Positions 1-5,430 of a stretch of 7,166 nt of DNA are shown here, in pieces (within the stretch, counting starts at the first letter, position 1; every line of letters begins with the position of its first letter). This stretch comes from Thermoprotei archaeon. GTDB lineage: Archaea > Thermoproteota > Methanomethylicia > Nezhaarchaeales > WYZ-LMO8. Both the position numbers and the translations under genes were made by a program. Below the pieces are notes generated by a model. That model saw only the letters and a program-made list of their open reading frames with translations. It did not search any database and had not been told where the DNA came from. The stretch covers positions 1 through 7,166 of the forward strand of contig QMSF01000042.1 of NCBI GenBank assembly GCA_003649565.1. The letters run 5' to 3'.

Positions 1-59
1 ATCAAGCTATTAATAGGCCTCATTAACTCAATGTAGGGATTCAAGGAGAATCTCCTCGA

Positions 60-470
60 CTAAGGCTTCCAAGTCCACTCTTTATCTTCCCTCCTAATGG
101 TTACAGGCGAAGAGTTGTTTACGCTTTCTCGAATATCTTTCATAACCCAGAAGCCCTTACCGCCCTTAACTCTCCATAAAACGGCTAAGACATATTCAAC
201 ACTCCAATCACTTTGAATAATGTGTTTATACCAAGACTCAAATCTGCTCTTCATCCTTTCAATACTCTCACGAGGGACAATCAAGCTGTTTTTCAATGTG
301 GACTTGACCTCTATGAGAGCTAGCCTTCTCTCACTAGGCTTAATGGCCTCAACGTCCACTTGAGCTAAACTGCCACTCATAGGGGTTCTGCAAGCAATCC
401 AACCAGCACTCATAAGCTTTGCTACAAGCCTCTCTTCAGCATATCTCCCTCTAACATAACCTCTAGACAT
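60..470 (-). CDS. hjc: Holliday junction resolvase Hjc (C-terminus probably frameshifted)
   Basis: Archaeal Hjc is a PD-(D/E)XK endonuclease that acts as a dimer to cut four-way DNA junctions during recombination and fork repair. The 136-residue product shows the family pattern: RGRYAEERLV near residues 7-16 with catalytic Glu12, the RTPMSG loop at 28-33, Asp39 in QVDVEA, and the E-x-K pair Glu54/Lys56 in LIEVKST. All four catalytic positions line up with those of characterised Hjc proteins. The ATG is preceded by GGTG (plus 476-479) at a 5-base spacing. The visible end, KEWTWKP, is unlike an Hjc C-terminus. A different frame (28-81) encodes a helical tail, VDLEALVEEILLESLH, and adding one base in the AAA run at 81-83 would join it to give about 147 residues, close to the usual length. 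The gene is divergent from the membrane protein gene at 563. Family assignment is secure; the true end is not. Confidence 0.9.
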   Translation of the reverse strand: MSRGYVRGRYAEERLVAKLMSAGWIACRTPMSGSLAQVDVEAIKPSERRLALIEVKSTLKNSLIVPRESIERMKSRFESWYKHIIQSDWSVEYVLAVLWRVKGGKGFWVMKDIRESVNNSSPVTIRREDKEWTWKP

Positions 471-499
471 TCATACACCACGTGTTAAGCTATTAACAA

Positions 500-548
500 G
501 CCTTAAATAACATTTAATGTCAATAACTTAAAAAAAGAAATTTAAAAG
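500..548. promoter_or_regulatory. divergent promoter region between hjc and the membrane protein gene
   Basis: The 92-base gap between the two divergent starts is very AT-rich. CCTTAAATAAC at 501-511 reads as a TATA-like GTTATTTAAGG on the minus strand, placing a start near 478-482, just ahead of the hjc Shine-Dalgarno. On the plus strand the TAAATAACATTTAA stretch at 504-517 or AACTTAAAAA near 525-534 could serve the gene at 563. Which box is used cannot be decided from sequence. Confidence 0.4.
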
Positions 549-562
549 GTGGTGAATATCGG

Positions 563-1255
563 TTGAGCTCAGCGACAACCCAAAGTGCGGCCTCAGATCT
601 TCTCAAGACGATGTTCAGCAGGCTTATACTGCTAGGTCCAGCGTTCATAGTGTTCGTAATCACGTTAATCTTTGGGCTTATCATCGGCCTCGCGGCTGCT
701 AGAAACCCGACAATATTATGGGGTTTATCGATAGGATCCGTGTTTCTCGTTGGCTTTCTAACAAGCATTCTAGGGCTTGGTATAACAAGCTTCTTAGTTG
801 CAGATCTATACGAGAATAAGCCTTTATCAATAGTGGAAGGTTGGAATAGAGCTAAACCTCTCTTAGGTCCTCTCGCATTAATAGGAATAATACTATTTGT
901 TACTGGTCTAACAGCCCTCATACCTGTACCTGTCGTTGGATCGATAATTCAAGGGATTATCTGGACTTTCATAACGCCATCAGCAGTGCTAATATGCCTT
1001 AGAGGTGATACTCCTGTTCAAGCATTAATAAATGGCTTCAACATGATGGTAAATCTGGTAAACAGAGATGCCTTGACGTTCGTTTTAATACTAGTATTCT
1101 ACATGTTCTCGTGGGTGACCTTCGGAGTACTCTACATTCTAGCAATACCGCTCACCGTACTCGCGATAGCGTATATGTTAGGTGCTACAGCAGAAGTTCA
1201 AGCAGGAAACGCAACAAGCATAGAATCTTTAATTCGCCTCTTTTTTACATTGTAA
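563..1255 (+). CDS. multi-pass integral membrane protein of unknown function
   Basis: A 230-residue, strongly hydrophobic protein. It starts at TTG, chosen because AGGTGGTGA (547-555) lies 7 bases upstream, an excellent archaeal Shine-Dalgarno. Likely membrane segments are about residues 21-46, 51-80, 101-121, 123-146 and one or two between 169 and 210, so five or six in all. A short polar loop, LYENKPLSIVEGWNRAKP (82-99), separates the first pair from the rest. Alternating hydrophobic pairs with an amphipathic 'plsiveGWnrAkp' loop recall the broad DUF4013/YciC/GPDPase-membrane-domain type of proteins, but this is only a resemblance and no catalytic motif is visible. The gene converges on the anchored protein gene ending at 1271. 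It lies in a neighbourhood of several membrane or exported proteins of unknown role, so an envelope function is inferred, not shown. Confidence 0.8.
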   Translation: MSSATTQSAASDLLKTMFSRLILLGPAFIVFVITLIFGLIIGLAAARNPTILWGLSIGSVFLVGFLTSILGLGITSFLVADLYENKPLSIVEGWNRAKPLLGPLALIGIILFVTGLTALIPVPVVGSIIQGIIWTFITPSAVLICLRGDTPVQALINGFNMMVNLVNRDALTFVLILVFYMFSWVTFGVLYILAIPLTVLAIAYMLGATAEVQAGNATSIESLIRLFFTL

Positions 1256-1259
1256 ATTC

Positions 1260-1273
1260 ATTTTTGCTTTTTA
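1260..1273 (+). terminator. T-rich terminator after the membrane protein gene
   Basis: Two T runs, ATTTTTG and CTTTTTAA, follow the stop codon within 20 bases. Archaeal intrinsic termination uses such T tracts on the non-template strand without needing a hairpin. The tract falls in the 15-base gap between convergent genes, so it would stop plus-strand transcripts just as they enter the opposing gene. Confidence 0.4.
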
Positions 1274-1756
1274 ACTTGAGACTTTTATTATGAAGTCTCT
1301 ACTGTCAAATGAGGAGCCATTAGCTACAAAGTCGACGTGCACTCTATATTTTATCTCGGCTATGCCTGAAGGTATATTAAATGCGAGTTTAGCAACGTAT
1401 TTGACTTCGGAACTTGGCGGCATGATCCCGAAATCCCATTGCCAAACGCCATTACTTATTTTCTCGACGTTAAATCCCGTTATGCTGACGTACTTCTCGA
1501 TATCACCTTCAATTACAAGCAGCACTTTGACGTTGATGTTTTCATCAAGATTATTGGCTATCCTGACTATTAATGATGAAGGCTGACCAGCCTTGACGCT
1601 TGTAGGAACTATATTAGCTTCCAGCAGCTCAACATCTTGAGGTTGCTGTTGAGCTAATAGTGTTGGTACCACGAGATAGCCTATTAGAAAAGCAGCAGCT
1701 ACAACGGCTAAGCCAACTACAACTGCTGCTCTCCTATCAAAATCAAATAGGCTCAT
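1271..1756 (-). CDS. membrane-anchored protein with beta-rich extracytoplasmic domain
   Basis: The 161-residue product has a short basic N-terminus (MSLFDFDRR), one transmembrane helix at about residues 10-34 ending in VVPTLLAQQ, and a roughly 125-residue beta-rich remainder. That part (VELLEANIVPTSVKAGQPS, then LIVRIANNLDENINVKVLL) reads like a CARDB/Ig-like fold of the kind used in archaeal surface proteins. Orientation is presumably N-in with the domain outside. There is no cysteine or lipobox. The ATG at 1756 is preferred over an in-frame TTG at 1786 because GGTG lies 8 bases upstream of the ATG, while the TTG has no Shine-Dalgarno and may lie upstream of the transcript start. The domain type and location are inference; no partner or ligand can be named. 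The gene is convergent with the membrane protein gene ending at 1255. Confidence 0.75.
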   Translation of the reverse strand: MSLFDFDRRAAVVVGLAVVAAAFLIGYLVVPTLLAQQQPQDVELLEANIVPTSVKAGQPSSLIVRIANNLDENINVKVLLVIEGDIEKYVSITGFNVEKISNGVWQWDFGIMPPSSEVKYVAKLAFNIPSGIAEIKYRVHVDFVANGSSFDSRDFIIKVSS

Positions 1757-1793
1757 TACTAAGGCACCTTCAAGGCTGAAAAGCAACTGGAGA

Positions 1794-1802
1794 GATAAAA
1801 TC
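1794..1802 (-). promoter_or_regulatory. TATA-like box for the anchored protein gene
   Basis: GATTTTATC on the minus strand lies about 38-46 bases upstream of the ATG at 1756. It would place initiation near 1773, just in front of the GGTG ribosome site. This fits the choice of the ATG over the TTG at 1786, which would then lie outside the transcript. Confidence 0.35.
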
Positions 1803-1873
1803 TTTGGTGTTACCGCTATTGTTTTGCTGAAGCCTTAAAGGTTATTATTGACAAGAAAAAGGAGGAAAGCTTA

Positions 1874-1880
1874 ACTTATA
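1874..1880 (+). promoter_or_regulatory. TATA-like box for the small lysine-rich protein gene
   Basis: AACTTATAG, preceded by the purine-rich GGAGGAAAGC (BRE-like), lies about 35-40 bases before the ATG at 1915. Initiation would fall near 1900, leaving a short leader that holds GGTG at 1903-1906. Confidence 0.4.
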
Positions 1881-1914
1881 GCTGTAAAAATTAGGCTAGC
1901 TAGGTGCTTGAGTC

Positions 1915-2148
1915 ATGGCTAAGCTATTATCGAAATACAGGATAGAGCTTGAGAAGACAGGGCTAACTCAACTTGATGTTTATAGATATCCTGATCATGA
2001 TGAGGTTAGAGTTAAGACTCCTGAAGGCGATGTTGTCTTAGTTAAATTGCCAAGCCATCGAGAAGCCATGAGCATAGAGGAATTCAAAGAGTACGTGTTA
2101 AAGGAGGTTAAGAGCATCAAGGAGCCCAAGAAAAAGAAAGAGAAATAA
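1915..2148 (+). CDS. small conserved-looking archaeal protein, lysine-rich tail, function unknown
   Basis: A 77-residue basic protein. The ATG has GGTG 8 bases upstream and a TATA-like box at a suitable distance, so start and strand are well supported. Residues 7-45 alternate in a way that suggests a small beta-sheet (YRIELEKTG, DVYRYPDHDEVRVKTPEGD, VVLVKLP). Residues 53-70 (SIEEFKEYVLKEVKSIKE) form an amphipathic helix, and the tail is PKKKKEK. No zinc ligands and no membrane segment are present. I do not recognise the family. The basic tail would allow nucleic acid or ribosome contact, but that is speculation. The broken small gene at 2195 follows 46 bases later on the same strand and could share its transcript. 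Confidence 0.75.
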   Translation: MAKLLSKYRIELEKTGLTQLDVYRYPDHDEVRVKTPEGDVVLVKLPSHREAMSIEEFKEYVLKEVKSIKEPKKKKEK

Positions 2149-2194
2149 GCAGGGAATTAACGTAGGAAATGCAGATCGGCAGCTCGTGAGATTA

Positions 2195-2531
2195 ATGGGT
2201 AAAATAGTGTTGGGTTATGTAGCTGGAGGCTTAACCCTCCAAGATGTTGTAGCTTGGATATATCCAAGGCCTTGCAGCTCAAGGAGCCGACGTCCAATAT
2301 ACGAGCCCTATATCGCTTAAAGTAAAGAAGGACGGCTTGCTCTTTTGGGAGGGCACAGCCGACTTAAGAGCATGTCAAAATGGAGCGTATGTGGAGCTTG
2401 AGATATCATCGTCTGAAGGTAAATTATTTCTGCTTGGCGACTTAATTGGAATGAGAAAAGCCAAGGCAGCTAGAAATCAGTTGATCAATGCTATAACCTC
2501 AATATTAGGAGCACCAGCATATACAAGGTAA
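2195..2531 (+). CDS. small conserved-looking protein, frame interrupted (frameshifted or pseudogene)
   Basis: The coding signal runs in two frames. From ATG 2195 (or in-frame GTG 2186) the first frame gives MGKIVLGYVAGGLTLQDVVA before ending at 2320. From 2253 the next frame gives GYIQGLAAQGADVQYTSP and then SLKVKKDGLLFWEGTADLR, followed by a helical end (GMRKAKAARNQLINAITSIL), with its stop at 2529-2531. That second frame has no ATG, GTG or TTG between its upstream stop at 2250-2252 and TTG 2337, and its residues before 2337 look as protein-like as those after. One base too many around 2250-2258 explains both; the repaired product is about 111 residues. Alternatives are programmed +1 frameshifting, a decaying gene, or a separate 64-residue protein from TTG 2337 (weak AAGGA upstream). 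I do not recognise the family; no membrane segment or metal site is obvious. Confidence 0.55.
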
Positions 2532-2591
2532 GCATTTAGAATAGGTGTAGGCAACATTAAAGCAATAGTTAGCTTGAAGTAGGAGGCTGAA

Positions 2592-3716
2592 GTGGCATTG
2601 AGATTTCTCGTAGTGGGTTATGGGCGAGTAGGCAGAGCCATAACCTTGAGATTGAAGTCACGTGGCCACCACGTTGAAACAGTTGATGTGAGGAGAAGCA
2701 ACGACAAAATAGCTGATGAACATCATGTAATTGATGCATCAAAGAGTCCTCGCGACATAGCTAGGTTAGCAAGCAAATTCGATTGTGCATGTGGTTGCTT
2801 ACCTGGAGGGCTAGGCTATAAGTTCATAGCCGCATGTGCCGATTATGGCGTAAAGCTCGTCGATGTCTCATTTACGAGTGAAGACCCCTTGACATTAAAT
2901 TCAAGAGCTTTAAAGACAGAGTCTTTAATCATACCTGATTGCGGTATAGCTCCTGGCTTAAGCAATATGATTATAGGTTTGAGCGCTCGAAAAATGAGCT
3001 TCATAGAGAAAGCAGAGATAAAAGTAGGAGGAATACCGAAAAGACCTAGACCACCACTTTACCATTCATCTTCATGGTCCGTCGAGGATCTACTTGAAGA
3101 ATATATCAGGCCGGTTAGATACGTTGAGAATCATGAGGTTAAGGTCTGTGACCCTTTAAGCCTCAAAGTACCTTTTAAATTCAAAGGCCTTGAGTTAGAG
3201 GCCTTTCCAACAGATGGTTTAAGAACGCTATTAAGGATGAAGAACAGGCCTAAGTTCATGAGAGAACTTACAATTCGATGGAAAGACCACCTAGATGTCA
3301 TTAAATCTCTGAGAGAGCTAGGCTTCTTCGATGACGACAAGGTAGATCTAGGAGGAGTTAAAATGCCCATCAGAGCTTTAACAGCCAAAATCCTGGAGAA
3401 AGCGATGCCTAGAAATGACGACATGATAGTCATGGAGATAGAGATCCATGGCATAAAGGACAACAAGGAAGTCAAGGGTTATCTAAGAATCCATGGGTCA
3501 CTAGCTAATGAAGTTAGCACAATGGCTAAAATCACTGGAACCGTATGCTCCGAAGTTGCATTAATGGTTGCTCAAGGACAAATAAATGATATAGGTGTTG
3601 TACCTCCCGAAGACCTCAACAAGCTAGATGAAGTCACATTGCAAGTGCTAAATGAACTTAAAAAACTTGGCATTCAAATTGAAGTTGAAGGACTAGAGCC
3701 TCTAGGAATACATTAA
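2592..3716 (+). CDS. saccharopine dehydrogenase / lysine 6-dehydrogenase-like oxidoreductase
   Basis: A 374-residue soluble NAD(P)-dependent oxidoreductase. Residues 4-14 form the first Rossmann strand and dinucleotide loop (GYGRVG at 9-14), with Asp32 at the end of strand two, where NAD-preferring members carry an acid. PDCGIAPGLSN at 115-125 is the hallmark of the saccharopine dehydrogenase/LysDH group, and the GGIPKRP and WSVEDLLEEYIRPV segments (147-175) match the substrate domain of these proteins. The C-terminal TGTVCSEVALMVAQGQI and GVVPPE (316-340) close the family pattern. Members reduce imines to secondary amines or oxidise lysine's epsilon-amino group; candidates include lysine dehydrogenase, saccharopine reductase and carboxynorspermidine synthase, and the substrate here cannot be settled. 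The GTG start has AGGAGG 5 bases upstream. No lysine or polyamine gene is adjacent. The stop overlaps that of the opposing gene. Confidence 0.88.
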   Translation: MALRFLVVGYGRVGRAITLRLKSRGHHVETVDVRRSNDKIADEHHVIDASKSPRDIARLASKFDCACGCLPGGLGYKFIAACADYGVKLVDVSFTSEDPLTLNSRALKTESLIIPDCGIAPGLSNMIIGLSARKMSFIEKAEIKVGGIPKRPRPPLYHSSSWSVEDLLEEYIRPVRYVENHEVKVCDPLSLKVPFKFKGLELEAFPTDGLRTLLRMKNRPKFMRELTIRWKDHLDVIKSLRELGFFDDDKVDLGGVKMPIRALTAKILEKAMPRNDDMIVMEIEIHGIKDNKEVKGYLRIHGSLANEVSTMAKITGTVCSEVALMVAQGQINDIGVVPPEDLNKLDEVTLQVLNELKKLGIQIEVEGLEPLGIH

Positions 3717-4213
3717 AATATTGGAACTACGAACTTTAATAAAAGCACGATTATTATCGTTATTGCCGATGCCGTTAAGCCTATAACTCCTAAATTTAGA
3801 TCGAGTCCTGTGCCTCCAGATGTCCCATTAATACCTGATAATTGAACTGTCTTTACTAAGTGGCCATTTACATAGAGCTTAAAGATCCCTGTATCGTTTG
3901 GTAGGGTCCATGTATAACTCTTGTGAGTTATGACTTGGGCTGCTGGCCCTGTCCACATCATGACTTGCACATCGGCTTTAACCTCACCATTAGATATGAA
4001 AGCAGGCCCCCAATAAACCATGAAGCCACTATGTGGAAACGTCATGGTTACTGTGACGTTGACTTCACCGTTACGCGTCCATTTAATATGAATAGCGTCA
4101 TCACTTGGAGTATATGGAACCCATTTTTCGGCATCAACGCTGCTAAAACCTGCTATCAATAGCCCTAAGGCTATGAGCGCTGCTACAACAAAATAATTAA
4201 AGTATACCTTCAT
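3713..4213 (-). CDS. exported surface protein with C-terminal membrane anchor
   Basis: A 166-residue protein with a signal peptide (KVYFNYFVV then ALIALGLLIAGFSSVDA, cleavage likely near residue 28). A beta-rich ectodomain of about 95 residues follows, then a Gly/Ser/Thr/Asn linker (SGINGTSGGTG, 126-136) and a C-terminal transmembrane helix at about 141-163. Sequons NVT (52), NDT (106) and NGT (130) could be N-glycosylated, as is common on archaeal surface proteins. The domain is rich in Trp and aromatic residues but is not recognised. The ATG at 4213 is preferred over an in-frame TTG at 4246 because GGGAG sits 7 bases upstream and the signal peptide then starts correctly. The gene converges with the dehydrogenase gene and shares the TTAA at 3713-3716 with it. 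Topology is well supported; function is unknown. Confidence 0.78.
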   Translation of the reverse strand: MKVYFNYFVVAALIALGLLIAGFSSVDAEKWVPYTPSDDAIHIKWTRNGEVNVTVTMTFPHSGFMVYWGPAFISNGEVKADVQVMMWTGPAAQVITHKSYTWTLPNDTGIFKLYVNGHLVKTVQLSGINGTSGGTGLDLNLGVIGLTASAITIIIVLLLKFVVPIF

Positions 4214-4246
4214 TTTTTTACTCCCAGCATTACTTAAAGAAGCCAA

Positions 4247-4256
4247 GGATAAAAAT
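4247..4256 (-). promoter_or_regulatory. TATA-like box for the surface protein gene
   Basis: ATTTTTATCC on the minus strand lies about 34-43 bases ahead of the ATG at 4213 and would start transcription close to its GGGAG ribosome site. A second candidate, CCCTATATAG at 4290-4298 on the same strand, would give a longer leader of about 50 bases. It lies just past the end of the upstream gene. Confidence 0.35.
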
Positions 4257-4300
4257 GGAGTGGTGTTCCAAAGGGTGAAACGCCATGCGCTATATAGGGC

Positions 4301-4888
4301 TTAAAGTCCCTCTACCGTTACCCCCATTGATTTAAGCTTCTCCATGAATAGTTGAGGGTCACTAGGGCTTATAATGTACTTGACGCCCCGCTTAGTCTCA
4401 ATTAAAAGCATTTTATCTCTGTTTGTTACATACATCCAAGCTCTTCCTAGACCTGATATCTGAAACAGCCCGAAGTAACCATAGAGACCTCCACTTGCAA
4501 AGAGCCTTATGCCCTTCCAAGTCCATGATACTCGCCTAACGCTTATAATGTCCTCATAGGGTATCAAGAAGCTCTTTAAGGGGCGCCTGACGAGAATGCC
4601 CTTAACAGTAATGCCAAAAGCTCTAGGTGAATATAAGTATGGTATAATTAATGTCGGAATTGTTATGACAATCACTATAGCTAGTGCTATAAAGCCTGCA
4701 ATTTCTCTTTCACTTAAGGCTAGATATGAAAAACCTGCTATTAATGCTAGCAATCCAGCTATTAAAGCGCTTGTTATTGCTTTAACGAGCCTATCATAAG
4801 GGGCCTTAAACTCGTATAATGCTGGAAGAGACAGTGAGCCGAGGGGTATAGCTGCTGGAGGTAATCTACAGGCTTTTATCCATGACAC
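4301..4888 (-). CDS. membrane protein with bacterial-PH-like domain (PF10882-type)
   Basis: A 195-residue protein with two transmembrane helices at about 36-57 and 62-86, followed by a cytoplasmic or membrane-surface domain at 88-188. That domain has the pattern of bacterial PH domain family 5: an IPYEDI strand, RRVSWTWKGIRLFASGG, then GYFGLFQISGLG, then MYVTNRDKMLLIET and the closing SPSDPQLFMEKL motif. These features make the family fairly clear. Proteins of this kind are of unknown biochemical role, often membrane-bound and next to regulators. The GTG start lies one base after the TGA of the HTH gene. Its Shine-Dalgarno (AAGGAGGAG) is contained in the last codons of that gene (KEEL), so the two are very probably co-translated. 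The pairing suggests the membrane protein may sense or act with the regulator, which is inference only. Confidence 0.78.
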   Translation of the reverse strand: MSWIKACRLPPAAIPLGSLSLPALYEFKAPYDRLVKAITSALIAGLLALIAGFSYLALSEREIAGFIALAIVIVITIPTLIIPYLYSPRAFGITVKGILVRRPLKSFLIPYEDIISVRRVSWTWKGIRLFASGGLYGYFGLFQISGLGRAWMYVTNRDKMLLIETKRGVKYIISPSDPQLFMEKLKSMGVTVEGL

Positions 4889-4889
4889 G

Positions 4890-5348
4890 TCAGAGCTCCT
4901 CCTTAAGCTTGCTAAATAGCTTTTCAGCTAATCTCGACGGCTCCATATCTTCAGCGCCTTCAATGTTAACACCCCTATCCTCCATTTCATTAAGCAAAAC
5001 TCTCTTGCAGTCATCTCTCAATGTGCACTTCGAACAATCTGCTTCATGCTTAAACCATATCTGAAGCCCATTACGAGGCGATAGCGTTATGTAAACTTCA
5101 TTTCTAAGCCAGGGACTCCATCCAACCAGAAATCCCTTTTTAGCATTAATCTTCTTAACTTCAATTTTACTAGCTTTAGCAGCTGACATAAGGGCCTTGT
5201 AAACCTTGGCCTCAGCTACTTGAATGCCCTTATGCGCTGCTTGCCTTGAAATATTGAGTTTTGATGCTATTTCACTTAGGCTTAAACCCTTGCTCCAAAG
5301 CTTCAAAAGCTCAAATTGTTTTGAAGTTAAAATTTGCAAGTCAACCAT
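4890..5348 (-). CDS. Tfx-like HTH regulator with C-terminal cysteine cluster
   Basis: A 152-residue predicted DNA-binding protein. Residues 6-50 (LTSKQFELLKLWSKGLSLSE then IASKLNISRQAAHKGIQVAE) form a helix-turn-helix of the Tfx / sigma-70-region-4-like type, typical of archaeal regulators. A middle domain of about 60 residues follows, with an alternating beta pattern (KIEVKKINAKKGFLVGW, EVYITLSPR, GLQIWFKHE). Then comes C-x2-C-x5-C (Cys105, Cys108, Cys114), with His101 close by, which could bind zinc or an iron-sulfur cluster. The last 30 residues are helical. The ATG is chosen because GAGG lies 6 bases upstream and a TATA-like box fits at 5400-5407. It is first in an operon with the PH-like membrane protein. 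A 22-base palindrome immediately upstream of the start suggests autoregulation. Its target, ligand and activator or repressor role are unknown. Confidence 0.82.
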   Translation of the reverse strand: MVDLQILTSKQFELLKLWSKGLSLSEIASKLNISRQAAHKGIQVAEAKVYKALMSAAKASKIEVKKINAKKGFLVGWSPWLRNEVYITLSPRNGLQIWFKHEADCSKCTLRDDCKRVLLNEMEDRGVNIEGAEDMEPSRLAEKLFSKLKEEL

Positions 5349-5370
5349 TGTAAACCTCTATAGGTTTACA
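5349..5370. promoter_or_regulatory. 22-base palindrome abutting the HTH gene start (putative operator)
   Basis: The arms TGTAAACCT (5349-5357) and AGGTTTACA (5362-5370) are perfect 9-base inverted repeats around a CTAT spacer. The element touches the ATG at 5348 and, read as mRNA, includes the GAGG ribosome site. It could be a dimeric operator just downstream of the transcription start, or a leader hairpin that hides the Shine-Dalgarno. Binding by the adjacent HTH protein is inferred from position only. Confidence 0.65.
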
Positions 5371-5399
5371 GAATATTAAGGTTTTGCTTGAGGGTCTTT

Positions 5400-5407
5400 T
5401 ATTTAAA
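5400..5407 (-). promoter_or_regulatory. TATA-like box for the HTH/PH-like operon
   Basis: TTTAAATA on the minus strand, within CTTTTAAATAAAAG, would start transcription around 5374-5378. That is only a few bases ahead of the palindrome at 5349-5370. The T-rich bases around 5405-5415 may also terminate the DUF1464 transcript that arrives from upstream. Confidence 0.45.
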
Positions 5408-5430
5408 AGTAAAGGATTAGTACTGTGACG

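Noticed and set aside
1..23. Possible start of another minus-strand gene (ATG at 21-23)
   Set aside because: Only seven codons are visible before the edge and there is no Shine-Dalgarno ahead of it.
41..57. GGAGA-A-TCTCC inverted repeat downstream of hjc as a terminator
   Set aside because: The arms are 5 bases with a one-base loop, no T run follows, and the bases are explained by the probable frameshifted hjc tail.
853..868. TAAACCTCT followed by TTAGGT in the membrane protein gene, resembling the HTH operator
   Set aside because: Spacing differs by one base, the right arm does not complete the repeat, and it encodes ordinary conserved-looking residues (AKPLLGPL).
1573..1586. C box-like ATGATGA followed by CTGA, suggesting a C/D guide RNA
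   Set aside because: The boxes are only about 3 bases apart, with no room for a guide and no second C'/D' pair; the sequence is within a coding region.
1757..1786. Longer N-terminus of the anchored protein starting at TTG 1786
   Set aside because: No Shine-Dalgarno before the TTG, whereas the ATG at 1756 has GGTG at good spacing; the extra ten residues would add nothing recognisable before the membrane helix.
4294..4309. AGGG...CCCT inverted repeat at the end of the PH-like gene as a hairpin terminator
   Set aside because: Only four paired bases with mismatches inside and no T tract on the relevant strand.
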